Shown in pieces: positions 8,842-18,000 of a stretch of 59,045 bases of DNA. A program made the translations under genes and the position numbers. Under the pieces are notes generated by a model. It searched no databases. It was not told the origin of the DNA and saw only the letters and a program-made list of their open reading frames with translations. The DNA is from an uncultured Pseudomonadota bacterium (lineage in GTDB: Bacteria > Pseudomonadota > Gammaproteobacteria > Steroidobacterales > Steroidobacteraceae), in assembly GCA_902826575.1 (NCBI GenBank), contig CADEFJ010000006.1, positions 2,413-61,457 of the forward strand. Direction: 5' to 3'. How positions within the stretch are numbered: position 1 is the first letter of the stretch; each line of letters begins with the position of its first letter.

Positions 8842-9624
8842 ATGGCGACGCTGCCGACACTGTTCCTGTCGCACGGCTCGCCACTGCATGCCCTCGATGC
8901 CGGCGGCGCGGGCCCGGCGTGGGAGGCGCTTGCCGCCTCCCTGCCGAGGCCGCGCGCCCTCCTGGTCGCGTCGGCGCATTGGGAAACCACGTTGCCGATG
9001 CTCACGGGCGGCGAGCGGCTCGAGACGATCCACGACTTCAGCGGCTTTCCACCCGAGCTCTATCGCCTGCGTTACGACGTGGCCGGCGCGCCGGAACTGG
9101 CCGCGCGCGCTGCGCAGCTGCTGAAAGACGCCGGCCATACGCCGGCGATCAATGGTTGTCGCGGCATCGATCACGGCGCATGGGTGCCGCTGAAGTGGAT
9201 GTATCCGGCGCGCGATATTCCCGTCGTGCAGCTCTCGGTACAGACGGCGCTCGGCGCCGCGCATCACCTCGGGGTCGGCGAGGCGCTTGCTCCGTTGCGG
9301 GACGAGGGTGTGCTCGTGATCGGCTCGGGACATGTGACGCACAACCTGCGCGATTGGGTGGGGCATCGCGGCGACCCGCAGCCCGCGGACTACGTCGTGC
9401 AGTTCTCCGCATGGCTCAACGAACGGCTGGCGCGCGGCGCGCATGACGAACTCATCGCCTGGCAGGATCGCGCCCCGTCGGCAATGCGCGCGCATCCGAC
9501 CGCCGAGCATTTCCTGCCGCTGTTCGTTGCGCTGGGCGCCGCGGGTGCGGCCGCCGCGGCCACGCGCTTCTACACCGCGATCGACGCCGGTGTGCTGTCG
9601 ATGGACGCGTATCGTTTCGACTGA
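8842..9624 (+). CDS. ygiD: Class III extradiol dioxygenase-like protein, DODA/YgiD family
   Basis: A 260-residue protein of the 4,5-DOPA extradiol dioxygenase family, which binds a metal with three histidines. Visible blocks: LFLSHGSPLHALD at the N-terminus, SAHWETT near 48, the IHDFSGFPPELY motif near 62-73, NGCRGIDHGAWVPLKWMYP near 105-125 and GSGHVTHNLRDW near 155. These cover the known metal and catalytic histidines. Ring-cleaving activity on a catechol is the family expectation; the native substrate in bacteria such as E. coli YgiD is unclear. Follows gst by three bases, suggesting a shared aromatic-compound or detoxification role. Confidence 0.88.
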   Translation: MATLPTLFLSHGSPLHALDAGGAGPAWEALAASLPRPRALLVASAHWETTLPMLTGGERLETIHDFSGFPPELYRLRYDVAGAPELAARAAQLLKDAGHTPAINGCRGIDHGAWVPLKWMYPARDIPVVQLSVQTALGAAHHLGVGEALAPLRDEGVLVIGSGHVTHNLRDWVGHRGDPQPADYVVQFSAWLNERLARGAHDELIAWQDRAPSAMRAHPTAEHFLPLFVALGAAGAAAAATRFYTAIDAGVLSMDAYRFD

Positions 9625-9628
9625 CGCG

Positions 9629-10204
9629 TCAGCGTTGCAGGCCGCCGGTCAGCACGATGCGCATCGCGGCTTCCACCGACAGATCGGTCGGCTCGATGTG
9701 GCTGCGCGGCAGGTAAACCGTGTAGCCGCCGATCTGGTAGCTCATCGGCAGGTAGACCGCGACGAGATCGCTGTCGGTGTCGATCCCGGGCAGCGCGGCG
9801 TGCTCCTGCGTGACGAAGCCCATCACGCGACCCGGGCCGAACCGCACCATCACCACGCGCTCGAGCTCGCTCTTGCGTCCGCTCGTGTCGACAAGCTTGG
9901 TGACGTCGCGCAACGCGCCATAGACGGTCTTCACCACCGGCACGCGCATCACGAGGCTCTCGACGACCTTCATGCTGCGGCGAATCACATACGCATTGAC
10001 CAGCAGGCCCACGACGAACAGCACGATGAAGCCCGCGATCAGGCCCATGCCGGGGATGTAATCGGCCGGCGGGACGAACCAGTGGATCGGCCCCGACAGC
10101 AATTCCTCGGTCGTGATGCCGAGCCAATAGATCAGATAGAGGGTCAGCCCGATCGGCAGGATCGCGACGAGACCTTTGAGGAGGATGCGGCCGAGCTGGC
10201 TCAA
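9629..10204 (-). CDS. DUF502 family membrane protein
   Basis: A 191-residue DUF502 protein. Two transmembrane helices lie near residues 10-30 (LLKGLVAILPIGLTLYLIYWLG) and 53-75 (GLIAGFIVLFVVGLLVNAYVI), followed by a soluble domain with the family pattern RVPVVKTVYGALRDVTKL and GGYTVYLPRSHIEP. The family is widespread in bacteria and in plants (COV1-like) but its biochemical role is unknown. The gene stops five bases from the convergent dioxygenase. Confidence 0.9.
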   Translation of the reverse strand: MSQLGRILLKGLVAILPIGLTLYLIYWLGITTEELLSGPIHWFVPPADYIPGMGLIAGFIVLFVVGLLVNAYVIRRSMKVVESLVMRVPVVKTVYGALRDVTKLVDTSGRKSELERVVMVRFGPGRVMGFVTQEHAALPGIDTDSDLVAVYLPMSYQIGGYTVYLPRSHIEPTDLSVEAAMRIVLTGGLQR

Positions 10205-10287
10205 TGAGTGGCTCCCGGTGCGGGGAGCGTGATTCTAGTCGATCGCCCCCGCGAGGCGGAGCCAGGCTGCGGCGACGCCCGCGCTCG

Positions 10288-10818
10288 TCAACCCTCGGTG
10301 ACGACCTTGCCGTCCTTGACCGGCAGCCGCGAACCGGGATCGCGATCCATCTTGACCGTGTGCTCGGCGTCGTCCAGGCGGTAGCGCACCTTGAACTGCC
10401 CGGTGGGCACCTGTTTCGCGTCGTACACGGTTTCGCAGCGGGTCACCGCGACCTGCTCCGTGTTGCCTTCCTGGATGCGCTCCTGGGCCTTGTTGCCGGC
10501 ATAGCCGCCGGCCGCCGCACCCGCCACGGTCGCCACATCACGTCCCGAACCGCTGCCGATCTGGCTGCCGAGCACGCCACCGACCACCGCCCCGACGACC
10601 GAACCGGTCACCTGGTGCTTGTCCTTGACCGGCTTCTGCTGGGTCACGATCTCGTCGTGGCAGACTTCGCGCGGCGTACGCTCGGTGCGCTGGATTTCCT
10701 CGACGGAGAGGACCTCGGCATACGCTTCGTTCGACATCACGCGGTAACCCGCAAGTGCGGCAACGCCTGTGACCAGGACCGCGCCGGCGACGGCGCCAAT
10801 CATCGTTTGTCTGTTCAT
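10288..10818 (-). CDS. Glycine-zipper 2TM (17 kDa surface antigen-like) envelope protein
   Basis: A 176-residue envelope protein with an N-terminal hydrophobic anchor (about residues 5-22) and a glycine-zipper 2TM domain (about 75-115: VTGSVVGAVVGGVLGSQIGSGSGRD and the following AGAAAGGYAG), as in Rickettsia 17-kDa antigen and SlyB-like proteins. A preceding segment with PREVCHDEIVTQQKPVKDKHQ and a later CETVYDAKQVPTGQFKVRYRLD are the usual flanks. No lipobox is seen, so the N-terminal helix may remain as an anchor. Probable envelope-integrity role, inferred from the family. Confidence 0.87.
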   Translation of the reverse strand: MNRQTMIGAVAGAVLVTGVAALAGYRVMSNEAYAEVLSVEEIQRTERTPREVCHDEIVTQQKPVKDKHQVTGSVVGAVVGGVLGSQIGSGSGRDVATVAGAAAGGYAGNKAQERIQEGNTEQVAVTRCETVYDAKQVPTGQFKVRYRLDDAEHTVKMDRDPGSRLPVKDGKVVTEG

Positions 10819-10859
10819 GGCGGGAATCGTGGCCGGGTCATGGAGGCGCGACTGCGGGA

Positions 10860-12515
10860 TCAGATCGCATTCGCGTGTGCGAATCGTCCTACATGCGCGG
10901 CGGCGCGGAAGGCGAGCGCCTGGATCGTCATCGTGGGCTGCCCGCGACCGGAACTGACGAGACTCGAGCCGTCGCAGATGAACAGGTTGGGCACGTCATG
11001 TGAGCGGTGGTAGCGGTCGACGACCGAAGTCGCCGGGTCGTTGCCCATGCGGCAGGTGCCGAGGAGGTGGGGCGAGTACATGTTCTCGGTCTCGGCAAAA
11101 CGCGCGGTGCGCAGCGCACCTGCGGCCTGCAGGATTTCCTCGGTCCGTGCCGCCAGGAAGCGGGCATTGGCGACGTCGTCCGCGTGATCGCGGTAGGTTA
11201 TCCGGATGCAGGGCTGGCCCCAGGCATCGCGCAGCCGCGGATCGAGGCTCACGCTGTTCGATTCCTGCGGCAGCGAGGTACCGTGCGCAACCGCCACCAG
11301 CGAACGGTTGAAAGCCTTCAGGTGCCGCTTGTATTCGTGGCCCCAGCGCGCCTGTCCGAGCGGCATATCGATCGCCCACACGGCCGGGGCCGGGCCGATG
11401 CGCGCATCGATGCCGCCGCCGCCATACCAGCCGCGCTTTGGATCGGTGTCGTAGAAGTCGTGCACGATGCGCGTGACCTGCACGCTCTTGTACTCGTTCA
11501 GCGGATGTTCGAACTCGGCGTGCACCGGCGCGTAGGTGTTGAACATCAGGTGGCGGCCGACGAGGCCGCTCGAATTGGCGAGTCCCTGTGGAAAGCGTGC
11601 GCTGTCGGAGGCGAGCAGCAGTCGCGGCGTCTCCGCGCCATTGGCGCTGAGCACGACGGCGCGCGCACGCTGGAAGTGCTCGCGGCGCTGCGCATCGAAG
11701 TAGTGCACGCCCGTGACCCGGCCGGCGGCGTTGGTCGGCACGCGGAACACGTAGCTGCTGTCACGCACTTCGCAGCGCCCGGTGGCTTCGGCCTCCGGGA
11801 TCATCGTGTACAGGGTCGATGACTTGGCCATGGACTCGCAGCCATAACCCATGCAGAAGCCGCAGTGGATGCACCCCGATCGGCCGCGGTACGGTATCGA
11901 GGCGATCGCCATGGGTGCCGGAAAGGGATGCAGGCCCAGCTTGCGCGCGCCGCGCTCGAGCAGCACGCCGGAGGATTTCACCGGCAGCGGCGGCATCGGA
12001 TAGGGCCGGGAGCGCGGCGGATCATTGGGGCAGGCGCCGGCGAGGCCCGACACCCCGATCTCCCAGTCGACCTTCGTGTAATAGGGTTCGAGCTCGGCGT
12101 AGCTGATCGGCCAGTCGGCGAAGCCGGTGCCCTCAATCGGGCCGAGCAGGCTGCGCTCATTGAAGTCGTTCTCGTGGAAGCGCCAGAAATTGGCGGTGAA
12201 GTGCGTGGTGCTGCCGCCGACCACCTGCGCATAGAACGCCGGCATCAGGCCTTCGGTGAAGGGCTTTGCCTCGCTGGCCGGATCGCTGCGGAAGGACTGC
12301 GGCGAGGTCTTGCCGCTGTTGGTCAGGGCGTCGAGGAAGAAGTACTTCAGCTCGTCGTGCTCGAACATCGCGGGCGTGAAGCGCGGCCCGCGCTCGAGCA
12401 GCACGACGCTGAATCCCGCCTGCGACAGTTCGCGGGCCATCACGCCGCCGGCGGCGCCCGAGCCTACGACCGCGAAGTCCACTTCCTCGCTGTCGCGGTA
12501 GGTGCGGGCGTTCAA
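10860..12515 (-). CDS. GMC-family FAD oxidoreductase (gluconate 2-dehydrogenase-like large subunit)
   Basis: A 551-residue flavoprotein of the glucose-methanol-choline family. FAD-binding Rossmann motif VGSGAAGGVMARELS lies near residues 17-31; a ferredoxin-like segment with GCIHCGFCMGYGCESMAK near 215-232 is typical of the gluconate/sorbitol dehydrogenase branch; C-terminal LLGTCRMG near 485 and the family end VSSGRGQPTMTIQALAFRAA follow. It oxidises a sugar or polyol and should pass electrons to the membrane chain. It starts at a TTG that overlaps the stop of the small subunit (TTGA at 12512-12515), so the two are translationally coupled. No cytochrome c subunit gene is nearby. Confidence 0.9.
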   Translation of the reverse strand: MNARTYRDSEEVDFAVVGSGAAGGVMARELSQAGFSVVLLERGPRFTPAMFEHDELKYFFLDALTNSGKTSPQSFRSDPASEAKPFTEGLMPAFYAQVVGGSTTHFTANFWRFHENDFNERSLLGPIEGTGFADWPISYAELEPYYTKVDWEIGVSGLAGACPNDPPRSRPYPMPPLPVKSSGVLLERGARKLGLHPFPAPMAIASIPYRGRSGCIHCGFCMGYGCESMAKSSTLYTMIPEAEATGRCEVRDSSYVFRVPTNAAGRVTGVHYFDAQRREHFQRARAVVLSANGAETPRLLLASDSARFPQGLANSSGLVGRHLMFNTYAPVHAEFEHPLNEYKSVQVTRIVHDFYDTDPKRGWYGGGGIDARIGPAPAVWAIDMPLGQARWGHEYKRHLKAFNRSLVAVAHGTSLPQESNSVSLDPRLRDAWGQPCIRITYRDHADDVANARFLAARTEEILQAAGALRTARFAETENMYSPHLLGTCRMGNDPATSVVDRYHRSHDVPNLFICDGSSLVSSGRGQPTMTIQALAFRAAAHVGRFAHANAI

Positions 12516-13072
12516 GACGGCTTCCCCGCGGGCTCGAAGCCGGGGTAGTCACGGTCGTAGTACCCGAACGGCGGCTGGAATGCATGCACGTCTTCGAAGC
12601 CGATCAGTTGCCAGCCGAGGGCGCCGCGGTTGCCGCCGTAGGACGGCGAGGCAAACATGCCGAGGATGGTCAGCAGGCGCAGCGACTCGAACAGCGGCTG
12701 GCCCTCCATCGCGCTCAGCGCTGCGATCTGTGCCGGTTCGTCGAGGTCGGCGAAGCGTTGCGGCAGGGCTGCGAGCGCGCTCGTGATGGTGTCGCGCTGG
12801 CTGGCAAAGAACGAGCCCAGCGCACGGTCGATGAAGAAGACCACGCCGGCTTCGCGGGCGCCCGGACCGTCATCGCCCGATGGCACGATGCAACTCGTGA
12901 TCGCCTCGATGTCCCGGGCCTGGGCGGCGCTGAGCGTTTCGAATTCCGGCGGCGGGCCGGCCGCCGTCGCCATGCTCGCATGCGCATGGGCCGCAGCGGC
13001 GGCAATGGCATCGGCGCTGGCGGCCAGCCAGGCCGCACCGAGCCCTTCCATGAACCCGCGACGCGTGCGCAT
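12512..13072 (-). CDS. Gluconate 2-dehydrogenase subunit 3-like, Tat-exported
   Basis: A 186-residue small subunit of the gluconate 2-dehydrogenase subunit 3 family, partner of the GMC flavoprotein encoded immediately downstream. The start at 13072 is chosen because it puts a twin-arginine motif (TRRGFM, residues 3-8) at the N-terminus followed by an alanine-rich h-region ending AAAAHAHA; partner flavoproteins of this type are exported folded with such a Tat subunit. The family core ALSAAQARDIEAITSCIVPS and VVFFIDRAL and the C-terminal GWQLIGFEDVHAFQPPFGYYD are present. An upstream extension is possible but lacks family similarity. Confidence 0.87.
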   Translation of the reverse strand: MRTRRGFMEGLGAAWLAASADAIAAAAAHAHASMATAAGPPPEFETLSAAQARDIEAITSCIVPSGDDGPGAREAGVVFFIDRALGSFFASQRDTITSALAALPQRFADLDEPAQIAALSAMEGQPLFESLRLLTILGMFASPSYGGNRGALGWQLIGFEDVHAFQPPFGYYDRDYPGFEPAGKPS

Positions 13073-13104
13073 GCCGGTCGTCCTTGTAACTGCGGTCAGC
13101 GATC

Positions 13105-14193
13105 CTACATTGCGGCTTCGCGTTTGGCGATTACGGCTTCCGGAACGAGGCGCATCCAGATGCGCTCGGTCTGCTGCGCCGGCGTGCCGGCCGCGCGCAA
13201 GGTGGCGAGTGCCGCATCGTCGGTTACCGCGCCGGATGAGCGCAGGACCGCAAGTGCCCCGGTGAGCCGTCCGAACCACACGCTGCGGCCAAGTGGCGTC
13301 AACTCCCGCGCAGAGGCGGCCACACGCTGCTCCGCCAGCGCCGCGAGCGCGCGTTCCGACAAGCCCCAGCTGGTGGCGACGGCATGCGCTGCGCGCGCGG
13401 CGTGCCTGTCGATCATGGCCGCAATGAGTGCCGGGGGCGGAGCCTCACCGCCGTAGCGTTCGAATGCCATGCGATACACGATGATGCTGCCAAGGCCCAT
13501 CAACAGCGCGAGCAGCTGGGCCGCGAACGGATCGCTGCCGTCGACGATCGCCGCGTACGACTCGGCGGCGATGCCAGACCTGAAGGCGTGATCCCAGGTC
13601 ACGTCGGGAAAGCGCGCGTGCCCGCCCTGCGCGCGAAATACCGGTTGCAAGAGCGCCGCCGCCACCAGCCGGCGGATGCCTTCCGAGCCCAGCACGGCAA
13701 CCGCGCGGTCGATGCTTTCGACAGGCTTCGCCGAGATGCGGTAGTACGGGCTGTTCGCGAGCCGCAGCAGGTCGGCGGCCAGCGCCGGATCGCGCGCGAT
13801 GATGCCGGCGAGTTCGCGCCGCGAAGTCTCGGTGTCGTTCACGGCGCGCACCAGCTGTGGCAGCAGCAGCGGCCGGCGCGGCATATGGCGATCCTGCGCC
13901 ACCAAGGAGTCGATCCCGGCAGCAAACCAGTCCACCACGTCCTCGTGGCCCGCGGGAACCTGCGGTTCGAGCTGCGGGGCGGACAACGCCAAGCGGTGCA
14001 AGGCCGTCCATGCCTCGGCGGCGGCCGGGCTGCCCGACTCGCCGGGCGCAGCCACGGCTTCGGGCAATGTCGCACGGGCAGGCCCGGGCGGCGCGGCCCG
14101 CGCTGGGCGCGAGCGACGCCACGCCGCGACCGCCGCGCCAATGGCCGTGGCGCCGAGCAACACGGCGACGATCAACGGCGCGAAGCGGGACAA
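13105..14193 (-). CDS. Membrane-anchored HDOD-domain protein
   Basis: A 362-residue protein with one N-terminal transmembrane helix (about 4-24) and a proline/alanine-rich linker, then an HDOD domain (about 95-300). HDOD signature LLRLANSPYYRISAKPVESIDRAV near residues 140-165 and GSEGIRRLVAAALL are clear. HDOD is an HD-fold without the metal-binding His/Asp pair, often found in regulators that act through protein contacts; no GGDEF, EAL or receiver domain accompanies it here. The start is a TTG at 14193 with AGGA five bases upstream. It directly follows the membrane-protein gene, seven bases apart, in one unit. Confidence 0.8.
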   Translation of the reverse strand: MSRFAPLIVAVLLGATAIGAAVAAWRRSRPARAAPPGPARATLPEAVAAPGESGSPAAAEAWTALHRLALSAPQLEPQVPAGHEDVVDWFAAGIDSLVAQDRHMPRRPLLLPQLVRAVNDTETSRRELAGIIARDPALAADLLRLANSPYYRISAKPVESIDRAVAVLGSEGIRRLVAAALLQPVFRAQGGHARFPDVTWDHAFRSGIAAESYAAIVDGSDPFAAQLLALLMGLGSIIVYRMAFERYGGEAPPPALIAAMIDRHAARAAHAVATSWGLSERALAALAEQRVAASARELTPLGRSVWFGRLTGALAVLRSSGAVTDDAALATLRAAGTPAQQTERIWMRLVPEAVIAKREAAM

Positions 14194-14200
14194 GCGTGTC

Positions 14201-14875
14201 CTAGGTGGGCTTGGCGATGCCGATGAATGCGGCCGCGAGCAGCCCGACCCAGATCGCGAGCACGTAGGGCCGGCAGGAGCGCAGCCCTTCCGACATGTCG
14301 CGATCGCTTTCTTCGGTGGCGCCGCTCGTCAGCAGCTGCTTGTAACCTGCGACGAATCGCGGCAGCTTCAGGCGAATCACCAGGCCGCAGAAGATCAGGA
14401 ACGCGAAGATCAGCAGCTTGGCAGCGAGCCACGGGTAGGGCCGCATGCGACCGTCGCCGTAGGCGTAACCCACCGACGCGATCAATGCCACGATCATGAA
14501 GCAGCGAAAATAGAAGTCGAACTTCGTCAGCTTCTGCCCGATCGGCTGGCCCTGGTAGTGATGCACGGCCCAGACGAGCAGTACCCACAGCGGGCCGAGC
14601 AGCAGGATCAGTGGCAGTTGTCCCGGCAGGTGCGGCACCCCGATGTAGTATGCGAGCAGCCCGCCGACCGACAGCATGAGTGCCAGGCAATAGCGCGGCA
14701 GCATGTCGAGTTCGGCGAAAATCTTGAAGGCGGTGAGGCGTGCATCACGCGACAGATTCGGGTTGATGACGAAGCCGCTCGAATAGAACACCCCGACGTC
14801 GCCGCCCAGCCAGTACACGAACAACAGCACGTGGGCGAACTTGACGACCAGGTACGCTAATGACTCCTCGAACAT
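14201..14875 (-). CDS. Six-helix integral membrane protein of unknown function
   Basis: A 224-residue integral membrane protein with about six predicted helices: residues 5-30, 58-76, 86-105, 124-143, 152-172 and 203-220. The first helix (VVKFAHVLLFVYWLGGDVGVF), with His in a KFAH...WLGGD pattern, resembles CopD/DUF2269-type membrane proteins, but copper or haem binding cannot be claimed. The short polar segment before the last helix contains Cys204-like and acidic residues. It is divergent from the PAS kinase gene and is followed by the HDOD gene. Confidence 0.62.
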   Translation of the reverse strand: MFEESLAYLVVKFAHVLLFVYWLGGDVGVFYSSGFVINPNLSRDARLTAFKIFAELDMLPRYCLALMLSVGGLLAYYIGVPHLPGQLPLILLLGPLWVLLVWAVHHYQGQPIGQKLTKFDFYFRCFMIVALIASVGYAYGDGRMRPYPWLAAKLLIFAFLIFCGLVIRLKLPRFVAGYKQLLTSGATEESDRDMSEGLRSCRPYVLAIWVGLLAAAFIGIAKPT

Positions 14876-15031
14876 GCCTTGTCTCCCGTTGGGCTATGGC
14901 GCTGGGTAAAGAGCCGCGATGTTATCCCGGCGGAGGCAAAGTGCGAACTGCATCACAACTGCCCGGGGCGAATGGCGCCGATCGATAATTCCGTCAAATG
15001 GCGGTGCGCGCCAATCGGACAGAATGCGCAA

Positions 15032-18000
15032 ATGAGCACGCCGCTGCACGCCGCCATCGCCGGCGACCTCGCCCCGGGGCTGTTTCGGGACATGGCCGAA
15101 CAGTGGCCGGGCGCCGTCATGGTCGTCAATCGTGAAGGCGTCATCCGCTGGTTGAACGACGCTGCGCACGATTGGGCGCCGCCCGGCGCTGGTGCGCTGA
15201 TCGGCGCGTCGATCGACAGCATGCACCTGCCCTGGCTGCAGGATCACCACGATCTGGCGGTGGTCCTGCTGGGAGGGGCCCAGCAGCTCGCGCCCCGCGC
15301 GGTCATCGACCGACACGGTCGCGAGCGCTACTGCGGGCTGCGACTCGTGCCGCTGCGCCGTGGGCAGGTGATTTGCGGCGCGATGCTGTTCGTCGAGGAA
15401 GGCCCTGCGGTCGACGGCTCGACCATCTTGCAGGCACCGCCGATGTCCGACACCGCCCGCGCCATCGCCCTCAGCGCATCCGAGGTCGGTGTGTGGAGCC
15501 GCGACCTGCACAGCGGGGAAGGTGGCGTCGACGCGGTGTGGTGCGCGGCGCTGCGCCTCGACCCCTGCACGGGTCCCGATCATGTCGCGCGCTGGGAAAA
15601 ACAGGTCCATCCCGACGACCTGTCGGCGTACCGCGAGAGCTGGGACGAATTCACGCAGGGCGCCAGGGCCTCTTTCGAAGCGGAGTTCCGCGCGCTCACC
15701 GCCGACTCGCGCTGGCTGTGGCTGCTGCAGCGCGGGCAGGTGGTCGAACACGACGAAGCCGGGCGACCGCGGCGCACTGCCGGCATCTGCATCGAGATCG
15801 ACGCGCGCAAGCGTGCCGAGGTCGCACTGCAGGAGAAAGAGTCGCGTCTCGCCACGGCATTGTGGGGCGCGCGCGCCGCCTTCTGGCACTGGAACATCAC
15901 GAGCGACGTCTCGACGCACAGCGCCATGTGGTTCGCGATGACGGGCTACCAGCGCGAGGAATGGGAACGCCAGGCGCGGCCCTGGCATTCCCGCCTGCAT
16001 CCCGACGACGCCGAGCGCGTCGAGCGTACGATCCGCGACCACTTCGAGGGGCGCACCCAGTCGCTCGAGATGGAGTACCGGATCCGCGTCGCCTCGGGCG
16101 AGTACCGCTGGATGCAGGATCGCGGTCGCGTCAACGAGTGGGATTTCGAGGGCAACCCGACCGTCGCGATTGGCGTCTCGCTCGACATCGAGTCGCAGAA
16201 GCGGGCCGAACTCGAACTGCGAGCCAGCGAGGCGCGCCTCGAAACGGCCGTCTGGGGCGCAAAGATCGGGCTCTGGGAACTCGACCTCGGGACGGGCCAG
16301 GCGCGCTGGTACAACGACTGGTGCGAACAGGTGGACTTCGATGCCTGCGAGGGCGCCGATCACCAGGCGCGCTGGGAGGCGAACATCCACCCCGACGATC
16401 GCGCCGAAGTGGACCGCAGCTTCGACGAGCATTTCGCGGGGCGCGTCGAGCATTACGATGCCGAGTATCGCGTGCGCACGCGCGGCGGCGAATGGCGCTG
16501 GATCTTCGAGCGCGGGCGCGTCACGGCGCGCGCGCCGGACGGCTCGCCATTGCGGATCGTCGGCGTGTGCATGGACATCGATGAGCGCACGGTCGCGGCA
16601 CGCGATGCGCGCGAATTGCGCGAGCGCCTCGAACGTGCGATCGACGTGGCCCGCATCGGCATCTGGAGCTGGGATGTCCACGACGGCGTGTTCCACTGCA
16701 ACGATCTGTACGCCGACTACGCTTGCGGTGGCGAGGTGCCGCGGGATGCGGCCGAGCGCCAGCGTGCGCGCATGGCGCGCATGCATCCGGACGACATCGA
16801 GGCTATGCGCATGCTCGAAGAGGCGGTGCGCGCCGGCAGGCAGGACGAGTTCGAATGCCGGCACCGCGTGCGCCACGCGCACGGCGACTGGCGCTGGGTC
16901 CTGCAACGCGGTCGCGTGACCGCGCGCGCAGCCGACGGCTCCCCCGCCCACATGGCCGGCTTCCTGGTCGACGTCAGCGACAGTTACGAAGAGGTCAGGA
17001 CGCGCGAGAAGGCCGTGGCGAAGCTGCAGACCCTCGCCGAGCACGCGCCTGACTACCTGCTGCTGCTCGATCGCGACCTGCGCGTGCAGATCGCGAACCG
17101 CGGCTGGGGCGCTCACCGCGCGGCCGACATCGTCGGACGCAGCGTGCTCGACTTCGTGCCGGAGGCGAACCGGCAGGTGCTCACCGAGCTGTATACCAAT
17201 GTGCTCGCCAACGGCACGTCGGACGAGCGCACGGTCGAGCAACCGCGGGCCGATGGCAGCGGAACGCTGGCCTTCGTGCATCGTGTCTCGGCAGTGCGGG
17301 AAGGCGGCGTGGTCACCGGTCTCACGCTCGCGATGACCGATGCCACGGCGCGTCTGCGGGCGGAGGAACGCTCGCGCGCGACCGAGTCGGTACTGCGGAC
17401 GATCGCCGAGGTGACTTCGGACTGGCTCGTCATGCTCGATGCGGACCTGCGCTTCACCTTCATCAATCGCAGGATCGGCGGCCACGAGCCCTGCGAGATC
17501 ATCGGGCGCAGGCTCGCCGAGCTTCCGTTGCGGGTACTGGGCAGCGGCGTGCGTGAACTGGTCGAGAGCGTGCTGCGCAGTGGCCGGCCGCGCACCGAGG
17601 AGCACGACTTCCTCGCCCCCGACGGTGCGCCGCGCCGCTTCGAGCTGCGGGTTCGGCCGGTGCACGCGACAGCGACCGGGAGCGGCCCCGGACAGGGCCT
17701 CGTGATCACGGCCACCGATGTGACGAAACGAAAGGCGCTCGTGCGCGAGATCCTCGAGATCGCCCATCGCGAGCAGCAGCGCATGGGCAGCGATCTCGAC
17801 GACGGGGTGGTCGAGAACCTCACCGGCATCGCGTTGCAGTTGCGCGGCGTGGCCGGGCAGCTGCGCAAAGAGGGCTCGGAAGCGCGGGCCGACGTCGAGG
17901 AAGTCATCGGCCAGGTCAATGCGGCGATCGAGACCACGCGGGCGCTGGCGAGTGGTCTGTCGCTCGTCGGTGCCGAGCGCGGTGGGCTCGTCGCCGCGCT

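Noticed and set aside
14879-15031. Longer kinase start at 14879
   Set aside because: The 51 extra residues show no PAS similarity and would cover the divergent promoter region; ATG 15032 fits better, though it lacks a strong Shine-Dalgarno.
17790-17810. A frameshift in the kinase DHp region as the reason for the missing His
   Set aside because: The frame stays open and all motifs on both sides are in the same frame, so it is a single-codon substitution, not a frameshift.
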